A DNA stretch of 64,000 nucleotides, taken from positions 1 to 64,000 of the forward strand of contig JAPDDQ010000026.1 of the NCBI GenBank assembly GCA_027587225.1, written 5' to 3'. This document shows positions 1 through 7,735 of the stretch, in pieces (positions within the stretch are counted from its first letter, which is position 1; each line of letters begins with the position of its first letter). The stretch comes from Solirubrobacter taibaiensis. GTDB lineage: Bacteria > Actinomycetota > Thermoleophilia > Solirubrobacterales > Solirubrobacteraceae. The notes below the pieces were generated by a model, which was given only the letters and a program-made list of their open reading frames with translations, was not told the DNA's origin and did not search any database. The translations under genes and the position numbers were made by a program.

Positions 1-2
1 CG

Positions 3-1190
3 CCGCCCGTCACCGCGCCGGCCACCGTCACGCCGTCGGCCGAGGCCACGCCGCCCGTCGTCGCGTCGCCCGAGCCCGCGCCGCCCGTCCTCACGCCGGC
101 GCCTGACCCCGCGCCGGACGTGCTGGAGGCGCCGCCGGCGGTCACCGTGGCCCCGACGCGACGCCTGGCGCCCTCGACGCCTCCCAAGCGTCGCCTGCCG
201 GTCGTCCCGATTGTCGCGCTCGGCCTGGTCGCGGCCGCGGTCATCGCCTTCCTCGTGTTCTCCGGCGACGGCGACGGCGATGGAGACCCGACGCCGACAG
301 CGACGGCGACCGTCACGGCCACGCCGACGCCGACGGCGACCGCCACGGCCGCGCCGTCCGCGGGTCCGTTCGCGATCGGCGACGGGCCGGACGGGATCGC
401 GCTCGGTGCCGGCGCGGTGTGGGCGGTGGCGAGCGGTGACGGCACGCTGGTCCGCATCGATCCACAGACGGGCGAGACCACCAGCGTCGAGGTCGGGGAG
501 AACCCCGACAGCGTCATCGTCGCGCTCGACTCCGTCTGGGTCTCGGTCACCGGCGAGGACAAGGTGGTGCGCGTCAGCACCGATCCGCAGCCGGAGGTGA
601 TCGACACGTTCGACGTGGGCGCGAACCCCGAGGGCATGGACGCGTCCAGCCGGGCCGTGTGGGTCGCGAACTCGGGTGACGGCACGGTCTCGCAGATCTT
701 CGAGGCCACGGGTGAGGTCCGGACCGTCGCCGACGTCGGCGGCGAGCCGGTCGCGCTCGCGATCGGCGCGGGCGCGGTGTGGGTCGCCGACGCCGACGGC
801 CGCAGCGTCGCGCGCGTCAACGGTGGCCGCCTCGAGCTCGCCGCCACCGTGGGCGGCATCGGGCCGAACCCGCGCGCAGTGGCGATCATCGGCCGCCAGG
901 TGTTCGTGGCGACGGCGGACGACGGACGCGTCTGGGTGATCGACGGCGACGCGAACCAGGTGACCGGCAGCGTCCGCGTCGGCGGCCAGCCGCGGGACAT
1001 CACGACCGATGGCGAGCACCTCTTCGTGACCGACCGCGAGGGCGACCGCGTCGTCGAGATCGATCCCGACGACGCGGACGTCGTCAAGCGTGAGGCGGTC
1101 GAGGGCGGGCCACTCTCGGTCGTCGCCGACGACCGCGACATCTGGGTCACGCGCTTCGACGCGGGCGACGTCGCGCGGCTCGCTCGCTGA
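3..1190 (+). CDS. Membrane-anchored beta-propeller protein, probable C-terminal part of a Ser/Thr kinase (5' partial)
   Basis: The frame is open to the left edge, so the N-terminus is missing; the GTG at 120 is probably internal. The visible order is a Pro/Ala/Thr-rich linker, one hydrophobic segment (LPVVPIVALGLVAAAVIAFL) after a basic stretch, an acidic GD repeat, a PT/TA-rich spacer, then about 270 residues of YncE/NHL-like blades with recurring GAGAVWVA and D-x-V-x-I/R-I-D motifs. Linker, membrane span and extracellular propeller is a common layout for actinobacterial PknB-like kinases whose propeller senses ligands outside the cell. The kinase domain itself is outside the window, so that identity is inference; the propeller and anchor are seen directly. 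Confidence 0.75.
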   Translation, partial: PPVTAPATVTPSAEATPPVVASPEPAPPVLTPAPDPAPDVLEAPPAVTVAPTRRLAPSTPPKRRLPVVPIVALGLVAAAVIAFLVFSGDGDGDGDPTPTATATVTATPTPTATATAAPSAGPFAIGDGPDGIALGAGAVWAVASGDGTLVRIDPQTGETTSVEVGENPDSVIVALDSVWVSVTGEDKVVRVSTDPQPEVIDTFDVGANPEGMDASSRAVWVANSGDGTVSQIFEATGEVRTVADVGGEPVALAIGAGAVWVADADGRSVARVNGGRLELAATVGGIGPNPRAVAIIGRQVFVATADDGRVWVIDGDANQVTGSVRVGGQPRDITTDGEHLFVTDREGDRVVEIDPDDADVVKREAVEGGPLSVVADDRDIWVTRFDAGDVARLAR

Positions 1191-1191
1191 G

Positions 1192-4017
1192 TCAGACCGC
1201 CTCGGCGGCGGCCTTGCTGTCCAGCGCCTGCGCCAGGTGCTTGCGCGAACGCACGCCGAGCTTCATGAACGCCCGCCCGAGGTGCGTCTCGACCGTCTTC
1301 TCGGTCACGAACAGCGCCTGGGCGATCTCGCGGTTGGTCTGGCCGCTCGCGGCCATCTCCGTCACCCGCAGCTCGCTGGGGGTGAGCCCGTCGCGTCCCG
1401 CCGCGGCGGTCCGCCGCGGCCGCGCGCCGGTGGCCAGCAACTCGCGGTGCGCGCGCTCCACCAGCGGCGCCGCGCCCGCCGCGACGGCGCCTTCCTGGCC
1501 GTCGCGTAGGCACGCGCGGGCCTCGTCGCGCGTGCCGGAGCGCAGCAGCGCGGCGCCGAGGTCGATCCGGGCGCGGGCAAGCTCCAGCGCGCCCCGCGAG
1601 GTCTCCAGCACGGCGACCGCCTCGTGCAGGAGCGACAGGCGCCGTTTGCCCGTCTCCGCCAATGCGGCCGCACGCAGCGCGACCCCGATCGCCCGCGGCA
1701 TCCCGATCGCCCGCGCCAGCGCGACCTCGGCGCCGGCCAGTTCGCGCGCCTGCTCGAGCCGGCCGAGCCGCAGGCACACCTCCGCCGCCGACGACCGCCA
1801 AGCGATGATCTGCGGCGACCCGACGCCCATCTCCAACTCGCGCGCACCACAGGCCAGCAGCTCGGCGAGTCCGCCTTCGAGATCGCCCAGCGCGGCCCGC
1901 AACCAGCCGCGGGCGTGCAACGCATGGCCGAACGGGAGATCGTCGGACCGCTGCGTCGCCACGAAATCGTCCGCCAGCGACAGCATCTCGAGGCCGGCCG
2001 TGCCGCGATCGAGCGACGCGAAGACGAGCGCGTTGAGCGCGCACGCGAGGTAGCCCTGCGTGCCATGGACCACGTCGCGCAGGCCCAGGGCCGCGTCGGC
2101 GTCAGCCTCGGCGGCGCTCAGCCGCCCGAGCCGGTAGTACAGCAGCGCGCGAGCACTGGAGGCCGCCGCGAACCCGGCGTTAGCGCCGAGCCTGCGGGTG
2201 TCGTCGATCGCCCGGCCGTACAGGCGCTCGGCCTCGTCGAAGCGCTCGGTGAACAGCAGCGCCGTCGCCCCGGTGATGAGGACGTGACCCTCTGTGCTGC
2301 CCTCCGCCCCGGAGAGACCGCGTCGCGCCAGCTCGGCGCTGTGCTCGGCCGGCTGTCCTTGGATGACGCCCTCGACCGCGCAGGCGATCAGGTGCAGACG
2401 GTCCAGCGCGGTACGCGCGACGGCGGGCGCGGAGATCTCCGCGAGCTCAGCGGCGACGAGCGGGCGCGCGACGAGCGAGATGTACGCCGAGGAGATGACC
2501 TCGATGTGGAGCGCCTCGGCGAGGTCGGCGTCCGCGTCCTGCAGTTCGGTCAAGGCGCTCTTCAGGACGGCGATCGCCGCTGGCGAATCGCCGGCGAGCT
2601 TCAGGCAGCGGGCGAGGCCGAGCGCGGCGCGCGCACGAGTCCACGCGCTGTCGGCCAGCCGCATCGCCTCGCGGTAGCTCTCAACGGCCCCGGGCACACC
2701 GGCCCGGCCCTCCGCGCCCGCCAGTTCGCTGTACACCGTCGCCAGGTCGGCCGGCGGCTCCGCCACTGCGCGCCGCAGGTGCGCGGCGGCGGCGAGCGGG
2801 TCGCCGAGCGAGAGCGCGCGGCTCGCGGCGGTGCGGAGCGTCTCGACCGCCCATTCCTCCCCACGTGGCGGGGCCAGCGCGAGCTGCGTCGCGATCTCCT
2901 CCGGCGTGGCGCCCCGGGCCTGCAGGAGGCGGGCGGCGCGGCCGTGGCCCTCGCTACGGGCGCGGACGGGCAGGTCGTTGTAGATCGCGGCGAGGACGAT
3001 CGGGTGCACGAAGCCGAGGCGGTCGCGGTCGCGCGTCAGCACGTCGCTGCGGCTCAGGGCCTCGATGGCCTCCTCGGCGGCCGGCTCGTCCAGGCCGGCG
3101 AGCTCGGCGGCGAGGTTCGCGTTCGCGCCTTCGCCCAGAAGCGCGATCGCGCGGGCCATCGCGGGCGCGCTGGCCGGCAGGCGCTGCAGCCGTCCGAGGA
3201 CGACCGTGGAGATCGCCTCGGGCCCGAGCTCGCGCACGGTCGCCGCCTCGGCGTCGGTCGCGTGGACCTGCTGGTCTCGCACCTCGTGCAGCAGCTCGCG
3301 GATGAGGAACGGGTTGCCGCCCGTGGTCTCGTGGCAGGCGGCGCAGAACCCGGCGCCCGCGGAGGGATCGATCGTCGTGCGCACCCACTGGCCGACCGCG
3401 GCGCCGGTGAGCGGGGGCGGGCGCAGGAGGCGGGTGTCCGGGTCGGTGGTCAGGCCGCGCAGCACCTCGCTGTCCTGCTCGGACCGCGGGCGGGTGCCGA
3501 GCACGAGCGCGACCGGCAGGGCCTCCAGTCGCCGCGCGAGGAAACCGAGGAAGCTCAGGCTCGGCTCGTCGGCCCACTGCGCATCGTCGACGCAGACGAG
3601 CAGCGGCCCATCGGCGGCGAGGTTCGCGCACAGCCAGTAAAGGCCGTGCAGGCGGGTGTAGGACGATTCGTCTCCAGCCGCGCCCGCGTCCTCGAACGTC
3701 GAGCGCGCCAGCCCGGCGGCACCAGAGAACCAACGGTCGCGCTCACCCGCGTCGGCCGTGAACAGCGTCGGCTCAAAGAGCTGGCGGACGACCCCGAACG
3801 TGAAGGAGCGTTCGAGCTCGGACGCGCGGGCGTGCAGCGTGCGCATCCCCGCTTCGCGGGCGGTGCCCCGTGCAGCCGCCAGCAGACGGGTCTTGCCGAT
3901 GCCGCCCGGCCCTTCGACGGCGACCATCTGGCCGTGCCCTTCACGGGCGCGCGCCAGCACGGCGGCCAGTGCCGAGAGCTCCTCTTCGCGCTCGAGTAGA
4001 TCGAGGGTCCCGTACAC
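1192..4017 (-). CDS. Large LuxR-family ATP-binding transcriptional regulator
   Basis: A 941-aa MalT/LAL-type regulator. The N-terminus has an AAA/STAND-type ATPase with Walker A GPGGIGKT (residues 36-43) and Walker B LLVCVDDAQWAD near residue 145. A long alpha-helical TPR-like middle follows, and the last 60 residues form a LuxR helix-turn-helix (LTPSELRVTEMAASG...NREIAQALFVTEKTVETHL). Such proteins bind DNA through the C-terminal helix-turn-helix when ATP and an inducer occupy the signalling module. The length is normal for the family. The gene converges with the propeller gene with 1 base between the stops. The target genes cannot be read from the sequence; the neighbouring TIR-nuclease gene lies upstream on the same strand with a 77-base gap. 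Confidence 0.9.
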   Translation of the reverse strand: MYGTLDLLEREEELSALAAVLARAREGHGQMVAVEGPGGIGKTRLLAAARGTAREAGMRTLHARASELERSFTFGVVRQLFEPTLFTADAGERDRWFSGAAGLARSTFEDAGAAGDESSYTRLHGLYWLCANLAADGPLLVCVDDAQWADEPSLSFLGFLARRLEALPVALVLGTRPRSEQDSEVLRGLTTDPDTRLLRPPPLTGAAVGQWVRTTIDPSAGAGFCAACHETTGGNPFLIRELLHEVRDQQVHATDAEAATVRELGPEAISTVVLGRLQRLPASAPAMARAIALLGEGANANLAAELAGLDEPAAEEAIEALSRSDVLTRDRDRLGFVHPIVLAAIYNDLPVRARSEGHGRAARLLQARGATPEEIATQLALAPPRGEEWAVETLRTAASRALSLGDPLAAAAHLRRAVAEPPADLATVYSELAGAEGRAGVPGAVESYREAMRLADSAWTRARAALGLARCLKLAGDSPAAIAVLKSALTELQDADADLAEALHIEVISSAYISLVARPLVAAELAEISAPAVARTALDRLHLIACAVEGVIQGQPAEHSAELARRGLSGAEGSTEGHVLITGATALLFTERFDEAERLYGRAIDDTRRLGANAGFAAASSARALLYYRLGRLSAAEADADAALGLRDVVHGTQGYLACALNALVFASLDRGTAGLEMLSLADDFVATQRSDDLPFGHALHARGWLRAALGDLEGGLAELLACGARELEMGVGSPQIIAWRSSAAEVCLRLGRLEQARELAGAEVALARAIGMPRAIGVALRAAALAETGKRRLSLLHEAVAVLETSRGALELARARIDLGAALLRSGTRDEARACLRDGQEGAVAAGAAPLVERAHRELLATGARPRRTAAAGRDGLTPSELRVTEMAASGQTNREIAQALFVTEKTVETHLGRAFMKLGVRSRKHLAQALDSKAAAEAV

Positions 4018-4094
4018 GCAGCGTTCATCCTACGGTCGGGCGCAAGCCGAGAGCACCGCGGCGAACGCGTCGATCGCGGCGGGTGGCAGGCCGC

Positions 4095-5213
4095 CTAAGC
4101 GTCCAGCCGTGCCGCCTTGCGGATCACGTCCGGGAACCGGAGGCCGGTCTCGAGCTCGAGCGCCTCGATGCTCACCGGGGTGGCGGGCGCGTGGCCCCGT
4201 TCGTTGGCCACGACGAACGCCGCGATCAGGACCTGACCGGCCTGCGCACCGGGCACCACGGTCACCTTGAAGAACCGGCGCGGCGTGTGGAAGGTCTGGC
4301 GCGCGCGGACACGACCGCGGACCTCGTCGGTCACGACGTGGGCCGGGTCGTCGGCGCGCAGCACCGGCCCGCTGAAGCCGATCACCCGCCCGCGTTCGAG
4401 CGCCAGCGCCCGCTCTTGCTGCTCGAGCGCGTTCCAGGAGAACTGGTTCACGTCGGCCGTCTGCGGGGCCATGTTGGTCCAGTAGAACGCCTGCTGCATG
4501 GCGATCGTCGCGTGGCGGCTCGGACCCCACGCGACGGTCTTGGCGGCCGCGAGATGGCCGCGGTCGAAGCCGGTGCCGCGGAAGTGGGCGTCGCTGGGCT
4601 GGAAGAGCGGCGAGATCATCGGGTCGGGCTCCCAGCGGCTCGAGCGCGCCGGAACGTACGACTGCGGCTCGACGTTGTAGGCGACGCACCACGGGAGCCG
4701 CCGCGCCGGGTTCATCAGCACGCTGAAGTGCTGATAAGGGAGCTCGTCGCCGACGCCCGGGATCTCGGGGAACTCGATGTCCAGCCCGAGGAACCCGAAG
4801 TCGAACCCGGGCCGGACGACGTCGTAGCGCGACGGTGGCGCGAGGCGTTCGATCCCGCCCAGCAGCGCCCGGAGCTCGCCGTGTGCACGGCTGGCGGGCC
4901 AGCCCGCCAGCTCGAGCTGGTCGAAGGGCGGTGGCGGGGACGCCCCGTCGGCCGAGCACGGCACGAGTTTCTCCGCGGCCAGCGCCGCGTGCATCTCCCG
5001 CGCGACCCACTCGGACCCGGCCGCGTTGGCCGACCAGATCCCGACGACGGCCTTCGCCGCCTCCAGCGCCCCGAGGATCGTCTCCTCCCAGCGCGTTCCG
5101 GCGTACAGGTCCTGGTCCCACCAGACGTCCCAGCCCTCGCGCTCGAGCCGGTCAGCGACCCGCTTGGCCACCTTGGCGTCCTCGCGTGCGTAGCTGAGGA
5201 ACACGTCGCTCAC
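4095..5213 (-). CDS. TIR domain fused to a DNA/RNA non-specific (NucA-type) endonuclease
   Basis: The first 75 or so residues form a TIR domain: VFLSYAREDAKVAKRVADRL, WDVWWDQDLYAG, and SEWVARE whose E73 sits where TIR NADases carry the catalytic Glu. From about residue 125 to the end is a beta-beta-alpha-metal nuclease: FDRGH with the general-base His at 220, a TNMAPQ motif whose N247 would bind metal, and W-x2-LE around 260-264, all typical of NucA/EndoG-like enzymes. Joining a nucleotide-signal or NAD-processing domain to a nucleic-acid-degrading domain is the logic of abortive-infection effectors. No signal peptide is visible, so it should act in the cytoplasm. It stands head to head with the ARPP-1-like gene, 53 bases apart. 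Domain calls are confident; the defence role is inference. Confidence 0.88.
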   Translation of the reverse strand: MSDVFLSYAREDAKVAKRVADRLEREGWDVWWDQDLYAGTRWEETILGALEAAKAVVGIWSANAAGSEWVAREMHAALAAEKLVPCSADGASPPPPFDQLELAGWPASRAHGELRALLGGIERLAPPSRYDVVRPGFDFGFLGLDIEFPEIPGVGDELPYQHFSVLMNPARRLPWCVAYNVEPQSYVPARSSRWEPDPMISPLFQPSDAHFRGTGFDRGHLAAAKTVAWGPSRHATIAMQQAFYWTNMAPQTADVNQFSWNALEQQERALALERGRVIGFSGPVLRADDPAHVVTDEVRGRVRARQTFHTPRRFFKVTVVPGAQAGQVLIAAFVVANERGHAPATPVSIEALELETGLRFPDVIRKAARLDA

Positions 5214-5266
5214 GCGTCGACGCTACTCGATGTCAGGTCTCGGCACCGCGGCCCGACTGAAGTCCC

Positions 5267-6232
5267 ATGACCGCGCTCGCCTCGAACCTCACCGCCACCG
5301 TCACCGTCGCCGACCCGGACGTCGTCGGCCCGCTCGCGGTGTTCCCGCTCATCGTTACGCATCCACGGACGCTGCGCTACCAGGCGTTCGCCCAGGGCGG
5401 CGTGACCGTCCATGAGCTCGAGGAGGCCAGCGTCAACGACCTGCTCGTCAGCAACGCGCTTGACGTCCCCGTCCTGTTGTACGAGGGCGAGGAGGTGCTG
5501 GGCGCGCAGCAGAACCGCACGTTCGACGTGTCGGTGCTGGTGCCCGCGGGCACGGAGTTGCAGGTACCCGTGAGCTGCGTCGAGGCGCAGCGCTGGGACG
5601 GCGGCCGGCACGAGGAGGCGTTCACGCCTGCGCCGCAGGCGGCGCACCCGGAGCTCCGCCGAGCCAAGAGCGAGCAGATGCGCGAGCGGCTCGCGGCGGG
5701 GCAGGAAGCACGCGCGGAGCAGAGCGCGGTCTGGTCGATGGTGGCGGCGAAGGCGCAGCGCCACGGCGTGGCTTCGCCCACCGGCGCGCTGCACGACGTG
5801 TTCGACGGCCACCGGGACAAGCTCACGGCGCTCTCCAGCCGGATCGTCGCACGGCCCGACCAGGTCGGGATGCTCGCCGCGATCGCGGGTCGCTTCATCG
5901 TGGTCGACCACATCAGCGACCCCGCCGCGTTCGCCGCGCTGCACGCCCCGCTCGTGCAGGGCTACGCGCTCGACGCGGTCGAGGCCAAGGAGACCGATCC
6001 GCCCTCGACCGACAACGCCCGTCAGTTCCTGCGCGGGCTGAGCGAGGCCGAGGTCGGATTCGACGCACGGATGAACACCACGGTCGGGCTCGGCACGTTG
6101 CTGCCGGTGGTCTTGCCGATCGCGTCCGGCACGGCGCTGGTCAACCGCGGCGAATGCATCACGCTGACGGCGTTCGCGGCCGACCAGCCGCGCACGCACA
6201 TCCGCCGGCCCTCGCAGCGCCGCCGCGGATAG
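5267..6232 (+). CDS. ARPP-1 (DUF6569)-type domain protein
   Basis: A 321-aa soluble protein. Residues 10-115 carry the pattern I associate with the ARPP-1 family: the Leu/Phe-rich strand GPLAVFPLI, the VHELEEASVNDLLVSN segment, VPVLLYEGEEVLGAQQNRTFDVSVLVPAG, then VPVSCVEAQRW. The family was named for its association with ADP-ribosylglycohydrolase and rhodanese/phosphatase genes; no enzymatic activity is known to me. The rest (about 120-320) is helical and conserved-looking with no motif I recognise. It is divergent from the TIR-nuclease and converges with the helicase gene, whose stop follows immediately at 6233. A link to ADP-ribose chemistry made by a TIR domain is an attractive inference only. 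Confidence 0.72.
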   Translation: MTALASNLTATVTVADPDVVGPLAVFPLIVTHPRTLRYQAFAQGGVTVHELEEASVNDLLVSNALDVPVLLYEGEEVLGAQQNRTFDVSVLVPAGTELQVPVSCVEAQRWDGGRHEEAFTPAPQAAHPELRRAKSEQMRERLAAGQEARAEQSAVWSMVAAKAQRHGVASPTGALHDVFDGHRDKLTALSSRIVARPDQVGMLAAIAGRFIVVDHISDPAAFAALHAPLVQGYALDAVEAKETDPPSTDNARQFLRGLSEAEVGFDARMNTTVGLGTLLPVVLPIASGTALVNRGECITLTAFAADQPRTHIRRPSQRRRG

Positions 6233-7735
6233 TCACGCGCGGAGCGTCCCGCGCGTGAACGCGGACAGGATGCGCTGGTGGGTCTGGCGCGGGAGCGAGC
6301 GGGTGCCGGGCTCGCCGAACGGCGTGCCCGGACGGGGCGGCGTGGTCGCGAGCAGGTCGTCGAGGCCGGCGCGGGCGACCATCAGCAGGCCGTGCGTCGC
6401 GCGGGTGCAGGTGACGGCGAGGCGGCCGAACGCGGAGTTGAAATCGTCGAGCCGCGCGGCGCCGGAGAGCGGGTGGACGGCGATCGTGATCCGGTTCGTC
6501 TGGCCCTGCCAGGAGTCGACGGTCGACGCGCGGATGACGCCCTCGGGCAGGTCGTAGCGCTCGGTGAGGCGCTCGGCCATCTCGGTGGCGTCGTCGACGG
6601 CCTGGTTGCGCGTGGCGAGGACGACGATCAGCGGGTCGCCCGCCGGGGCCGCGGAACTGACGGTCTGTTCGTCCTGCGGATTGCCGATGCCGTCGTAGCG
6701 GCGCTCGGAGATCTCGAACCCGCCGGCGAGCAACGGCTCGAGCAGGCGCTCGACCATGCCGAGCAGCGGCAGGTCGATGTCGGCCTGCTCGGGGTCCTCG
6801 AGCCCGTCGACCTCCAGCAGCACCGGCCGCCCGGTCGCGACCGCGGTCCACACGTCGTGGGCGGGCGCCGGCAACGCGGGGAGGTGGATCGAGCGGTCAC
6901 CCGGGGCGGCGACGCAGTCCAGCCGGTCCCAGTCGCCGTAGAACGCCCGCCACAACGGGAGCTGCTCGGCGGTCGGGCGCCAGACGGCGGGCAGGTCGAT
7001 CGAGCACGTGCTGTCCGAGCGCTCGTACTCGGTCGGCCACGCGCGGTACGGGTTGTAGCCAGGGTCACCGCGCCACGGGTTCTCGCTCGGGTCGATCGGC
7101 GGGAGCTGGCCGACGTCGCCGACGCCGACCACGATCGGGGCCAGACCGTCGACGGTGACGAAGCGGTGCAGCGCGAGCTGCCACGCCTCGTCGACCAGGA
7201 GCACGTCGAACGGCCGCTCCCCGTTGGCCGCCGGTCCCAGATGCTCGAGCAGCCGCGTGCGCTCGCCCCACACGCCGAGCTTGTGCGAGACGCCCACGAT
7301 CACCGTCGCGGTCTCCGGGATGCCCGAGCTCGAGCTCGCCAACGTGACGTGGTCCAGGACCTCCTGGGGGACGTCGGGTCGGCGCTTCTCGGCGATGAAC
7401 AGGCACACCTGCTCGGCGCCGAGCTCCTTGCCGAGGTCGCCGGCGAGCGGGAAGGTCTGCTTGTTCGCGAACGCGGTGACCGCGACGCGGGCGCAGGACG
7501 GATGCTCCAGCGCCTCCTTGACCATCCGGCGCAGCGCGTACGACTTGCCCGCGCCGGCGGCGGCGCGCAGGAGGATCTTGTCCTGGTCCTCGGCGCCGTC
7601 GAGCAGCTCGCCGAGCCGCTGGATCGCCCGGTCGGCGGCGTCGAGGTTCCCGGCTGCCGCCTCGCTCTGATGGCGGGCGTCGTCCAGGGCGCCCGCGGGA
7701 GCGGGGCTGAAGTGGACGCCGTCAGTCGACGTCAT
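6233..7735 (-). CDS. SF1 helicase-like ATPase (AAA/UvrD-like)
   Basis: A 500-aa P-loop protein with Walker A AAAGAGKS (58-65), Walker B LLVDEAW (179-185), a motif III-like GDVGQLPP (206-213), and near residue 405 the motif V/VI region STVDSWQGQTNRI followed by FGRLAVTCTRATHGLLMV. This ordering is that of superfamily 1 helicases and Upf1/DNA2-like ATPases, but the protein is short and lacks obvious 1B/2B insertions, so strand separation is not certain. It starts inside the end of the nuclease gene (14-nt overlap, 7722-7735), which shows a translationally coupled operon. It most likely powers or gates the partner nuclease. The stop adjoins the convergent ARPP-1 gene. Confidence 0.82.
   Translation of the reverse strand: MTSTDGVHFSPAPAGALDDARHQSEAAAGNLDAADRAIQRLGELLDGAEDQDKILLRAAAGAGKSYALRRMVKEALEHPSCARVAVTAFANKQTFPLAGDLGKELGAEQVCLFIAEKRRPDVPQEVLDHVTLASSSSGIPETATVIVGVSHKLGVWGERTRLLEHLGPAANGERPFDVLLVDEAWQLALHRFVTVDGLAPIVVGVGDVGQLPPIDPSENPWRGDPGYNPYRAWPTEYERSDSTCSIDLPAVWRPTAEQLPLWRAFYGDWDRLDCVAAPGDRSIHLPALPAPAHDVWTAVATGRPVLLEVDGLEDPEQADIDLPLLGMVERLLEPLLAGGFEISERRYDGIGNPQDEQTVSSAAPAGDPLIVVLATRNQAVDDATEMAERLTERYDLPEGVIRASTVDSWQGQTNRITIAVHPLSGAARLDDFNSAFGRLAVTCTRATHGLLMVARAGLDDLLATTPPRPGTPFGEPGTRSLPRQTHQRILSAFTRGTLRA

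Noticed and set aside
290..360. Short Thr/Ala/Pro codon repeats as a functional DNA repeat
   Set aside because: They encode the low-complexity linker of an extracellular domain and are explained by protein composition.
1624..3999. 791-codon plus-strand open frame
   Set aside because: It is antisense to the LuxR regulator, has Arg/Glu/Gln-rich repetitive composition and no domain; such frames arise from the GC-rich third positions of the real gene.
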